The notes under the pieces: generated by a model
Database searches by the model: none
Told to the model about the DNA's origin: nothing
What the model saw: the letters and a program-made list of their open reading frames with translations, nothing else
Program-made: the position numbers and the translations under genes
Source of the DNA: Hirsutella rhossiliensis
Lineage: Eukaryota > Ascomycota > Sordariomycetes > Hypocreales > Ophiocordycipitaceae
DNA: 64,000 nucleotides
NCBI RefSeq assembly: GCF_020360975.1
Contig: NW_025408670.1
Location: forward strand, 1,550,001 to 1,614,000
Direction of reading: 5' to 3'
Shown: positions 23,380 through 32,552 of the stretch, piece by piece
Position numbering within the stretch: position 1 is the first letter of the stretch
Layout of the letters: each line of letters starts with the position of its first letter

Positions 23380-24153
23380 ATGAGCGGTCCCATCAACATC
23401 GGCTCCACCGGCGAGTGGCAGTCGCTGCTCTCCAACACCAGCATTGTCGTCGCAGACTGTACAAACACGTTTGCCCTCGATGCGTCGAATGATGACACGG
23501 AAGAAGAAACTGACACCCTCATAGTCTACGCCGACTGGTGCGGCCCTTGCAAGATGATTTCGCCTCACTTCGAGCGGCTCTCCAAGGAACACTCGCGCCC
23601 GAAGAAGGTGGCCTTTGCCAAGGTCAACGTCGACAGCCAATCCGCCATAGCGCGCACGCAATCCGTCTCGGCCATGCCCACCTTCAAGATCTTCCACGCC
23701 GGCCAGTGCGTCGACACCATCCAGGGCGCAAATCCACCCGCCCTCGCAGAGGCCGTGACACGCGCGCTCAAGCTCGCCGACGCGGGCGGGAAGCCCGGCG
23801 CCGCCTACAAGACGCCCGGCCGCACCCTCGGCGGGGCGTCGCCGTCCCGGGGCGGCGGCATGGGCCTTGGCGCGTGGAACTTGAGCGGCCTCGTCAACAT
23901 GCTCGTTGCGTTTGTGGGGCTGTATCTCATCTCTCTGTTTTCGGTACGTCACCCAAAGCACGGCGAGTGCCATAACCTGACTGGTCTCGTTTCGCAGTTT
24001 GATGCGCGCAAGGCGGCAGAGTCGTCATGGTTCAACGTCCACAAGAAGCCTACACCGCAGAAGCGGACATCCTCAGGAGCGGCGCCAGCTGGACCAGCGC
24101 GGCCGCCACAGAAACCCGCCTTCCGGACGCTGGCTGACCTGGGCTCGGAGTGA
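23380..24153 (+). CDS. Thioredoxin with C-terminal membrane anchor (3 exons)
   Basis: Dithiol oxidoreductase. Splice signals give exons 23,380-23,458, 23,525-23,943 and 23,998-24,153, encoding 217 residues. Both introns (66 and 54 bp, GT...AG, branch CTGAC) are multiples of three without stops, so the unspliced frame also reads through. Splicing intron 1 restores the canonical VADFYADWCGPCK: the active site WCGPC is at residues 31-35, and the cis-Pro loop AMPTFKIF at 76-83. After the thioredoxin fold (about 1-108) comes a Gly-rich linker, a hydrophobic segment at about 146-165 and a basic Pro/Ser-rich tail. No signal peptide is visible, so it is probably tail-proximally anchored with the thioredoxin domain cytosolic; which membrane is unknown. 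The gene begins only about 190 bp from the RIP-mutated block. Confidence 0.9.
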   Translation: MSGPINIGSTGEWQSLLSNTSIVVADCTNTFALDASNDDTEEETDTLIVYADWCGPCKMISPHFERLSKEHSRPKKVAFAKVNVDSQSAIARTQSVSAMPTFKIFHAGQCVDTIQGANPPALAEAVTRALKLADAGGKPGAAYKTPGRTLGGASPSRGGGMGLGAWNLSGLVNMLVAFVGLYLISLFSVRHPKHGECHNLTGLVSQFDARKAAESSWFNVHKKPTPQKRTSSGAAPAGPARPPQKPAFRTLADLGSE

Positions 24154-25968
24154 GTGTTGACTGGGGAGCGATAGAGGCTGGGCGGGCTGCAAGGCGTTGG
24201 GGATGGGAATACAATCAATTCTTTGGGCCGTCTTTGCTTGTGACTATCATACATTTTTGGACTGCAAAGACGCTTGTTACGACGCTCGTTGGCTTTGCCA
24301 GCCTTGCTTTATAGCACTTGAAATGCAAACTTTGATTCAGTTTGCACTCTCCGTCGCTCGTATGCCTGTTTTGCTCCTCCCCGGGCCTTGGTCGCAAACG
24401 GGTGAGGGCATGCGTGCACTCTCGAGCCCATTCTGGCCTCTGCCTCGAACATGATTGTGATGCAACCACGTCTGTCTCTTGCCTTGTGAGTTCAAGCTCT
24501 ATTATAGTCATTTATCCGTGATTCAGGATGGAGATTGCCAAGCCGAGAGGGCAGAACTGGTGCGGGGGGTACGTGTTTGCATGGCTCGCACCGCCGATTC
24601 TGGCTACGTCACCAATCGTGAATAGCCTCACAACCACCAAAAAAAAATTTCAGAACATCACGAAATTGCCTCGCCACAGCTCAATTCGGGCTCCAAAAAA
24701 GCCAAAAAAAGAACCATTCACTTCCCCCAGGCCCGGAGAGCCGGTCGTGTCGGGCACCTCCGGGGAGACTCTAACCCCACGCGTCACTCCGATATGTGTC
24801 GACCCTGCTCCTGGACCACAACCAGTGCGCTAAGAATCACATCCGCGTTCGTCCCCTGATTCCCGGACCGGCGACCAATTAAGGTAACAGTGACAGGGAG
24901 GGAAGGAGTGTGGCTCGTGACCATTACCGTTCGGCCACCCGTGTTGGGAATTTTGGATTTTTTTTCGTATATAAGGGTTGCTGCGGAGAACGGCGCGGGT
25001 CTGTTGCGTGTGCTGGCAACGGGGCAGCGGTGGCGGTGCTGAAGCTGTTCAGTTGCTGTGCGCAGGCTCCAGCACGTGCTGCTCTGCTTGGCCGCGACGC
25101 ACCACACTGTTACCCCGTCTCTTCCAGAGCCCCTGAAGGTAGGGCCTGCATCATCACCGCCTCAGCCATCTCGTGGTCGATGAAGGAGGTCATGGCCAGG
25201 GAGGACCAGGCTACCCACCGAGGACGAGCAGCTGCCCTTGTCTTCTATTAGCATTGCTGCAGGGTCTTCGATCTGTCACCCAGGCGGCATTTCTTTCTCT
25301 GCAACGCTGAGACTTGTGTCATTGTGCGCGATGCCAGCGGGCGGTGGCCTGCAATGCCTCGGACATTGGTCGCCACAAAAGTATGGCGCACAAGCATTCT
25401 GATGCACAGAGATAATGATGTTGTGAGACTGGCCTTTGGTTCAAAGAGATATAGATAGTTGTCCACGAAGGGTATCAGCTCAGGTCTAGCAGTCGTCAGC
25501 CAGGCACTCAAAGGCCAAGGATGGTACTGATGCCCACGAAATCTTTCAAGGCCGTACCACCCATTCAGGGTGGTCGTCTTCTCACAGAGCACCGAGACTG
25601 GACATGAGAGCAAGCGGCTTCAGAAGGAGGCCGGGAATGAGCGATTTCACGACAAGGTTGCCTTGGAAGAGTACAAAGAAACGAAACAGAATCAAGTGAT
25701 CAAGTAGGCACAAGGTCGGCCCGGCGGCCCAACTGCGCCATGATAAAGGTATTCATAATTGCTATGGAAAGCCAAGATGGAGGCGAGGCTTGTTAAAGGA
25801 GGAATGAAGTTGGAGGGAGAGACAAGGTCTGTGGAGTCGCAAAGTTGGATGGACCCTCCCTGTAAGCCAATCGCCGCCCAGCAATTACACAATATCGATC
25901 ACGTGACGCCCTCCGACAAGGATAAAGTGCCGTCCATACTCTGCAGCTCCAGAGCTCTTTGACAAAGC
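24154..25968. other. Intergenic region, thioredoxin to RSM22
   Basis: 1.8 kb with no frame I can support. It holds a TATA-like GTATATAAGGG at about 24,967 after a T-run, several A-runs near 24,640-24,710, and otherwise unremarkable sequence. A small or non-coding gene driven by the TATA-like site cannot be excluded. Confidence 0.5.
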
Positions 25969-28443
25969 ATGCACCCCATCATGCTTCCATTGAAGCGCTT
26001 GCATGGCCTTCCTCCAAGGGCCAGCTGTAAATTTCCGCTGTTTCTCAGACGTTGCATTAGCTACACCTCTCTCCCACTTGCGCAACTGGTCTCTTCTCGG
26101 TCCCGAACTCTCCAACGCAGCAATCGCATGCATGACCGCTCATTCACGAGTTCTGCATATTTCCGGGTGGACGAACCGACGAAAGATGACATCAAGACAC
26201 CAGATGATATCGAACGGACAGTCCGGGAAGCAGCGGAACGATGGAAAGACACGCTGCCCAAAGACTATCTCGGCCCCGAAGAATTAGCCCTCTACGAACG
26301 ACTCTATGGCCCGCCTTTGCGAGAAACGGAGCCAGAAGATGTAGGCATCCCAGCGCATGCCGATATGGGTGCCCCGGTATCCCAACCACAAAACGGCCCA
26401 ACGCTTTTGGGGACAGCCGAGGACGGACAATTCGAGGAAGTAGAATACGAGACCGCAGACGACCAAGCCTCGCAAGATCAAGCAACTGCGTCGGCTGAGG
26501 GGGCTACTCTGGAAGCTGTGGACCAAGCACCGACATACGTCGACGCTGTGGCAAGGAACCCGAGAGAGCACGCCGCGTTGCTGAAGCTATCGCAAGATTT
26601 TGAGGCGGCGCAAAGAAAGCAGAGGGAAAGAGAGCAAAGCGCTGCGGTGCAGGAGAGCGAGGCGGATGACCAAGACACGTCTGAACAGTGGCCTCCTGAA
26701 GAAGAGTGGGACGACGGCGACTACAGGTCGGGACAGCGTCGACGGTTCCACCGGCACACCCTCCAAGGGCATTTCCATGAAAGCCCGGTTGAGATACTGC
26801 TTCCAAAGGAGCACTTTGTGGAGCCGATACGCGAGCTACTGGCTCGGTCGAATCCTGGCCATGTCAAGACAGCAGCCGAAGAGGCCTTTGGCGGACGAGG
26901 GCTGCCGACCTCACCGACGACGCCCGCAGGCCTAAGGAAGGGTAAGATGGTCGGGGTCGGGCTCCATCCGGACAAGCGACACATGACGGAGATTCAGGCC
27001 GACGCATTTGTCGCCGGCTACCTGCCTCCCGCGTACGCTTCCGTCCTGTCGATCCTCCGCGAGGTGCGGAGGCGCCTCGGAAGCCACTGGCTGCAATCGC
27101 GATTGAAGATGGGCCAGGATGGTGGTCTGAGTGTCTTGGATGTTGGCGGCGCCGGCGCCGGCTTGGTCGCATGGGAAGAGGTGCTCCGCGCCGAGTGGGA
27201 GGTGCTGAAGGAAAATGGAGAGGTGGGCGGCGAGCATCCCCCACAGTGGAAGAAGACGGCAGTCATCGGATCTGAGCGGTTACGCAACCGTGTCAAAGTC
27301 TTCCTCGAGAACACAACCTTTTTGCCGCGACTGCCGGACTACGAGCACTCGGGCGAAACTCAGGGAGAGCATCTCGATGCGGGAGATACGCCTCAGCCGC
27401 GCAAGCAGTACGACATTATCATTGCTTCGCACCTGTTTCTCCAGGAGCAGGTCGGCCATCGGCGGCAGGCCGTGCTGAACAGCCTCTGGAGCACGTTGAG
27501 CAAGGACGGAGGCATCCTGATTGTCATTGAGAAGCCGCATCCTCGTGGCTTCGAGGCCATGGCGCACGTCCGCGACACGGTGCTCAAGCAGTTCCTCCTA
27601 CCCGAGTCTGGCGAGCCAAACGTCGACCCAAAGAACTTCAATCCAGCATTCCATCGCGAGCAAGAGCCCGGACACGTCATTGCGCCGTGCACAAGTCAAG
27701 GGACGTGTCCCATGTACAAGGAGCCCGGCGAAAGCCAGGGTCGCAAAGATGCATGCCACTTTCACCAGCGGTTTGTGCAGCCGTCGTTTTACATGAGCGT
27801 TGTGGGTGGCGGCAAAGGTCGCAACCAGGGCGACGTGCGTTTTAGCTACGTGGCCATCCGCCGGGGCGTGCCAAAGCCGAGTCCCCTGAGCGGCAAGGAG
27901 GCCACGCGCAGGGCATTTGACGGCTACGAAAAGTCGCAAGAGACGCCTCACATGCAGACGCTGCCGAGGTTGATCCTGCAGCCGCTGAAGCGCACGCGGC
28001 ACATCACCATGGACGTGTGCACTGCCGAAGGGAACCTGGAGAGATGGACGGTGCCGAAAAGTTACAGCAAGCAAGCCTACCACGACGCGCGAAAGTCGCA
28101 ATGGGGAGACTTGTGGGCCCTGGGGGCCAAGACGCGGATATGTCGCCGGGTGCGGGTTGGGCGAGGCGTGGAGAAGCGGGACAAGGGATCGGGGAAGAAG
28201 CCGCACAAGGTGGCGGTGACGATGGAGGGCGGGCGGATGTACACCAAGGAGAAGAACAGGTACCGAGATGGGCCGCGGGAAAGGGGCGGTAAAAAGAAAG
28301 ATGCGGTGCAGGAGCTGATGGAGGCTGAAGAGCGGGAAGAAGCCATGATATCACGAGAAATCGATGAGGAGGCCGAGGAAGACGAGGAAGACGAGGACGA
28401 GTTCCCCAGGCGCAGCAAGCAAGGGAAGAGGAGGAGAAGATGA
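25969..28443 (+). CDS. RSM22: Mitochondrial ribosome assembly protein Rsm22 (METTL17 family)
   Basis: Methyltransferase-like factor that associates with the mitochondrial small ribosomal subunit during assembly. The single-exon frame gives 824 residues. The N-terminus is basic, rich in Arg/Ser and free of acidic residues for about 55 residues, as in a mitochondrial presequence. A long acidic, probably disordered region (about 100-250) precedes the Rsm22 core: a SAM-binding-like glycine motif VLDVGGAGAG at 389-398, IIASHLFLQ, and IVIEKPHPRG. Four cysteines fit the family's iron-sulfur site: C574-X5-C580, C596 and C725. The tail is strongly basic and then acidic (ending RRRR). It is longer than the yeast protein, mainly through the disordered insert and tail. 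The start ATG is the first in frame and gives the presequence. Confidence 0.92.
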   Translation: MHPIMLPLKRLHGLPPRASCKFPLFLRRCISYTSLPLAQLVSSRSRTLQRSNRMHDRSFTSSAYFRVDEPTKDDIKTPDDIERTVREAAERWKDTLPKDYLGPEELALYERLYGPPLRETEPEDVGIPAHADMGAPVSQPQNGPTLLGTAEDGQFEEVEYETADDQASQDQATASAEGATLEAVDQAPTYVDAVARNPREHAALLKLSQDFEAAQRKQREREQSAAVQESEADDQDTSEQWPPEEEWDDGDYRSGQRRRFHRHTLQGHFHESPVEILLPKEHFVEPIRELLARSNPGHVKTAAEEAFGGRGLPTSPTTPAGLRKGKMVGVGLHPDKRHMTEIQADAFVAGYLPPAYASVLSILREVRRRLGSHWLQSRLKMGQDGGLSVLDVGGAGAGLVAWEEVLRAEWEVLKENGEVGGEHPPQWKKTAVIGSERLRNRVKVFLENTTFLPRLPDYEHSGETQGEHLDAGDTPQPRKQYDIIIASHLFLQEQVGHRRQAVLNSLWSTLSKDGGILIVIEKPHPRGFEAMAHVRDTVLKQFLLPESGEPNVDPKNFNPAFHREQEPGHVIAPCTSQGTCPMYKEPGESQGRKDACHFHQRFVQPSFYMSVVGGGKGRNQGDVRFSYVAIRRGVPKPSPLSGKEATRRAFDGYEKSQETPHMQTLPRLILQPLKRTRHITMDVCTAEGNLERWTVPKSYSKQAYHDARKSQWGDLWALGAKTRICRRVRVGRGVEKRDKGSGKKPHKVAVTMEGGRMYTKEKNRYRDGPRERGGKKKDAVQELMEAEEREEAMISREIDEEAEEDEEDEDEFPRRSKQGKRRRR

Positions 28444-30026
28444 GAGCGAGATGGTGTGTAAAGATATGTGTATATCCCACAATGGGGCCCCTTTGGCTGT
28501 AAAACTCATCTACATTCCATGCTCTTGTCTTCCAAGTAGTTCGTTTCGTGATAATAGGAGAGGTGACATTAATAAGCTGAGGTGGGCAAGCCTTGATGAG
28601 TCGTGTCGCGCGGCTGCGTGAGCCAGGCAGACAAACCTACGTGCTTGAGGAGCGACTCCCTCGTGGTTCATTCTGGCCAAGTCACGGGTGAAGCCCGGCT
28701 CGGACAAACATGGAGCTGAAGCGGCACGGGCATGGGACTGCTCCTTTCCAAGAGGAACGTAAATGTAACTCTCTCTGGTAAGGCCGAGACCAGCCAGCAG
28801 CATCAAGGATCGCCAACGAGCCCAACATCACCTGGCGCACTCGAGCCTCTTCAGCCGGGGGCGCCACGCCTTGAACTGTAATTCCAGGGACAAGATTGAA
28901 CGCAAATGAATGAACTACTGGCGGCGGCTTGATTTAGCCAATGCGGACTAGATGATCGACAGGCTGCCTCAGAGGCTGAATGATTTGGGTCTCAATCGGG
29001 CTGAGGCGCCTGCAGGGCTCGGGCTGGTCCCGGCTGCTCAAGAAGTGTCGGAGCTGGTGGCTCTGCGGCCTGCCTAATGAGGCAACTTCACGAGGATCAG
29101 ATGGATGAGCCCCAAAGAGAGGATCAAAGAGATGTGTGTGTGTGTGTGTGAAGCTGTCTGCGATGTGCCATTCGGGGAATATTCTCCTGGCCCTGCATAT
29201 CTGGGTCCCTGTACGTGACAAATCCCGTGACCCTTTCAATTCAGATCTGACAGGAAGCGGCTGGAACTCGTCCCGTTACTAATTCTCTCCGGGCAAATTC
29301 TTTGCCTGGCTTCTTCCTGGGGATGGCTATACGTATAAGAGACGGGTATATACTCCATGATATAGGTACATTTGCGTTTCTACTCCATCTATTTCAAGAC
29401 GTGATAATAATTATTCTTTATCCTGGAACAATAGGACAAGTGGCATTAATAAGCAAACGCACGTCCGCCCGACGCCCGCCGACGACCCGAAGCCGGGATT
29501 ATGTGCATACGGTAATGCGGCGGGGGTGATTGGTGGCCCTTTCCGGGGAGACGATGGCGTCAGATTTGGCACGGATTGGCAAGTGCGAGAAAACTGGGGA
29601 AAGGAAAGCACGTCGCATTCAACCGTTGGCGGCGGACGAGGAGTAGAAGAAAGGGGGGCAAGAAAGAAAAAGCCAAAACTACCCTCGCAATTTTGGAAGC
29701 TCTTTGGCTCTTCTTTCCGTTTCTTCTCTTTGAGCTGAACAAGTTGTGAATGGTGGGACGGAGTGCCAGAAGCTGTTTGCTTCGAAGAGAGGCACACACA
29801 CAGAGGTGCCGAGGCTCACCAGGTGACCGGCCAGACACGACCACCGAGACGGAAACAGACGTCGTCAACCATCATCGCGTCTTGAATTGAGCTGAGCAGA
29901 CTGAGCCGAGTCTCATCGACACCTCCCGTCGCCAGATTGGACGGGCGCGCCCCGGGCGGCGAGCCTCGGACCAACTCACCCACATCCGGACCCCCCGAGG
30001 CGGAAGAAGGACAGGGAGAACAGAAA
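28444..30026. other. Intergenic region, RSM22 to MET1
   Basis: 1.6 kb without a supportable gene. Contains a (TG)9 microsatellite at 29,133-29,150 and the MET1 promoter. ATGGCGTCAG at 29,554-29,563 matches 9 of 10 positions of the Cys3/MetR-type bZIP consensus ATGRYRYCAT, 464 bp upstream of the MET1 start. Confidence 0.5.
29554..29563 (+). promoter_or_regulatory. Possible Cys3/MetR-type bZIP site upstream of MET1
   Basis: ATGGCGTCAG differs at one position from ATGRYRYCAT, the binding consensus of the fungal sulfur regulator (Neurospora CYS3, Aspergillus MetR). Position and target gene are appropriate, but a 10-bp near-match is weak evidence. Confidence 0.25.
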
Positions 30027-31853
30027 ATGGCCTCGTCCGCGGCGCCAACTGCCCCCCCCGGCGCCAACGCCATGCTCGCAGGCCTCCTGTGCCGCGACAA
30101 CGTCCACCTCGTCATCGGCGCCGGCTCCCTCGCCGCCACCCGCTGCACCCAGTCCCTGGCCGCCGGCGCGCGACCGGTGCTCATCGCGCCCGGCTGCGAC
30201 GACGACTTGCACCACGCGCTGCGCGCCAGGATCGACGAGGGCGCCGTGCGGTGGGAGAACAAGGCCTTTACAGACGACGACCTGTTCACCCTCGGAAGGC
30301 CCGACGTCGACGGCGTCGTCGATGCCGTCTTCGTCACCAGGGGCCGCAACGGCCGCGGCCCTCACACGCAGGAAGCCGCCCGCATCGCCGCCCTGTGTCG
30401 CCGCCACCGCGTGCCCGTCAACGTCGTCGACGCCCCCGCGCTGTGCACCTTCACCCTGCTCTCGGTCCACGCCGACGGGCCGCTGCAGGTGGGCGTCTCC
30501 ACGAGCGGCAACGGCTGCAAGCTTGCGTCGCGCATTCGCCGCGAGGTTGCCGCGTCGCTGCCGCGCGGCCTGGGCCTGGCGTGCGCGCGCCTGGGCGAGG
30601 TGCGCAGGCGCGTCTACGGCCTTGACGATGATGATGGCGGTGGTGGTGGTGGTGGTGGTGGTGATGGTGGTGGTGGCGGCCAGCTCGACGACTCGCTTGG
30701 CCAGTGCGCGCGCTTTAATAGGCTCGTCACGCCGGATGACGATGAAGACGTGCGCGGTAGGAGGATGCGCTGGCTAGGCCAGGTCTGCGAGTACTGGCCC
30801 CTCAAGAAACTTGCCACCATTGCCGACGACGACGTCGACCGCCTCCTCGCCACCTGTCCAGGCTTCACCGACGCCGACGACGACAACGACCCCACCAACC
30901 CCCCCAGAACCGGCAAACTCATCCTCGCCGGCAGCGGCCCCGGCCATCCGTCGCTGCTGACCCGCGCCACCCTCGCCGCCATGCAGCGCGCCGACGTCGT
31001 CCTGGCCGACAAGCTCGTCCCCTCGGCCGTGCTCGACCTGATCCCGCGCCGCGTCCCCGTCCACATCGCCCGCAAGTTCCCCGGCAACGCCGACCGCGCC
31101 CAGGACGAGCTGCTCGAGGCCGCCCTCGCCGGCGTGCGCGCCGGCCGCTGCGTCCTGCGCCTCAAGCAGGGCGACCCCTTTCTCTACGGCCGCGGCGGCG
31201 AGGAGCTGGCCTGGTTCCGCGAGAGGGGGCTCGCCCACCGCGTCGCCGTCCTGCCCGGCGTCACCAGCGCCCTGAGCGCGCCCTTGTTCGCCGGCATCCC
31301 CGTTACCCAGCGCGACGTGGCCGACCAGGTCCTCGTCTGCACCGGCACCGGCAAGAAGGGGAAGCCACCCGCTCCCCCTGCCTACGTCGCCACTCGCACC
31401 GTCGTCTTCCTCATGGCCCTGCACCGCATCACCGGCCTTGTCGCCGAGCTCACCACCCACCTTGACCCGGAAACCCCCGACCTCGTCGTTCCCCAGGACA
31501 TCGCCGCCGACAAGGGGCGCGCCCTCTGGCCCCCGACCACCCCTTGCGCCGTCGTCGAGCGCGCCAGCTGTCCCGACCAGCGCGTCATCCGCACCACCCT
31601 CGCCCACGTCGCCCAGGCCGTCGACGCAGAGGGCAGCCGCCCGCCCGGCCTGCTCGTCGTCGGCGCCGCCTGCGAGGTGCTGTACTCGCCACCAGACCGC
31701 GACGCACAAGACCCACGGCCTCCCTGGATCGTTGAAGAAGGCTTCCGCGGGCTCGACGATGTGGACGACATGAACGCTAGCTTCGGCATCGACCTCGACG
31801 ACAAGCATCACTCGCCTGTGCCCGAGGCAGCGGTGCGCGTCGGCGAAGCATGA
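30027..31853 (+). CDS. MET1: Siroheme synthase / uroporphyrinogen-III C-methyltransferase
   Basis: Makes siroheme, the prosthetic group of sulfite (and nitrite) reductase. The first in-frame ATG (30,027, context aaaATGG) gives 608 residues; the frame is open further upstream but without an ATG. The N-terminal half is a Met8/CysG-type dehydrogenase-ferrochelatase domain: an NAD-binding GAGSLAATR at about 31-39 and NVVDAP at 132-137 with the Asp (135) that is catalytic in CysG and Met8. An Asp/Gly run encoded by GAT/GGT repeats (about 200-220) lies within this region. The C-terminal half (about 297-560) is a SAM-dependent uroporphyrinogen methyltransferase with GSGPGHPSLLT, GDPFLYGRGGEE and PGVTSAL. 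All three activities may therefore be in one chain, as in bacterial CysG; this is inference. An acidic C-terminal tail follows. No intron is needed. Confidence 0.92.
   Translation: MASSAAPTAPPGANAMLAGLLCRDNVHLVIGAGSLAATRCTQSLAAGARPVLIAPGCDDDLHHALRARIDEGAVRWENKAFTDDDLFTLGRPDVDGVVDAVFVTRGRNGRGPHTQEAARIAALCRRHRVPVNVVDAPALCTFTLLSVHADGPLQVGVSTSGNGCKLASRIRREVAASLPRGLGLACARLGEVRRRVYGLDDDDGGGGGGGGGDGGGGGQLDDSLGQCARFNRLVTPDDDEDVRGRRMRWLGQVCEYWPLKKLATIADDDVDRLLATCPGFTDADDDNDPTNPPRTGKLILAGSGPGHPSLLTRATLAAMQRADVVLADKLVPSAVLDLIPRRVPVHIARKFPGNADRAQDELLEAALAGVRAGRCVLRLKQGDPFLYGRGGEELAWFRERGLAHRVAVLPGVTSALSAPLFAGIPVTQRDVADQVLVCTGTGKKGKPPAPPAYVATRTVVFLMALHRITGLVAELTTHLDPETPDLVVPQDIAADKGRALWPPTTPCAVVERASCPDQRVIRTTLAHVAQAVDAEGSRPPGLLVVGAACEVLYSPPDRDAQDPRPPWIVEEGFRGLDDVDDMNASFGIDLDDKHHSPVPEAAVRVGEA
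30624..30680 (+). repeat. GAT/GGT trinucleotide repeat within MET1
   Basis: Runs of GAT then GGT codons encode an Asp-Asp-Asp and a Gly-rich stretch broken by one Asp. It lies in frame at the end of the Met8-like domain, so length variation would change only a flexible linker. Confidence 0.8.
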
Positions 31854-32552
31854 CCGAAACGCCACGTACACACACAGGCGCCCGTCCGCACGTGGGCGGG
31901 ATACACCATGCTCCCTACAGTGAGTGAGGTGACTGAGAGTGTGTGTGTGTGTGTTTGTAGGAGAGTGCGTGCGGGTACGAAATCTAAATGGATTAGATTG
32001 ATTGTACCTTGTTCAGCCTTGTTTCACGCCGGCCAGGGATCGCCGGCCAGGGATCACAATGACCAGAAAGCCACAGTGTTTTACCAGTCTTAGCGCCCTG
32101 CCATGGTCGCCTCTGTCGGCCATTGTCTTCTCGAAGCGAATTGTTCATGTTCTCAGCCGTCATCTAATTAGATAGCACTGTACATAGCCTTCAGCTGCAT
32201 CGCCCTGTTTCAAGAACTCCATCATGACCCCGACACCCACAATGTGATGCACCTTTCGCGAAAAGTAAGGAAAAGGAACGCGCAACCATCTCAAGTAGAT
32301 AGGCTCTGTAAAAATTCCAGTCATGCTTGTCTGATGCGACGCTATATCGTGACTCAATGTGCACTCGAGCATTTCTCTATACAACTCGCCTGGCATGACC
32401 CCCGCCAAAATGATAAAAGAGAGTAATAAGTTAGAACATGAAGCGAAAGAGTAGAATCCGGGGCAAGTGACGCTGTACTGTCGCTTGGTTCGGAATATAT
32501 ACAACCCAAGCAGAGAAACGAAGATGATAAAAATCCAAAGATGGCTCCAAAA
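31854..32552. other. Convergent intergenic region, MET1 / ferric reductase
   Basis: Shared 3' region of two convergent genes. A short TG run lies at 31,938-31,956 and a perfect 14-bp tandem duplication (CGCCGGCCAGGGAT twice) at 32,027-32,054. No gene seen. Confidence 0.5.

Noticed and set aside
23185..23973. 262-codon open frame antisense to the thioredoxin
   Set aside because: Composition artefact of GC-rich coding DNA opposite a clear thioredoxin; no domain.
29937..30026. Upstream extension of the MET1 frame
   Set aside because: It begins at TTG rather than ATG; the first ATG with a good context is 30,027, so the extra 30 residues are not supported.
30774..31871. 365-codon open frame antisense to MET1
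   Set aside because: Gly/Val/Ala/Asp-rich shadow of the GC-rich third positions; no domain and no start context.
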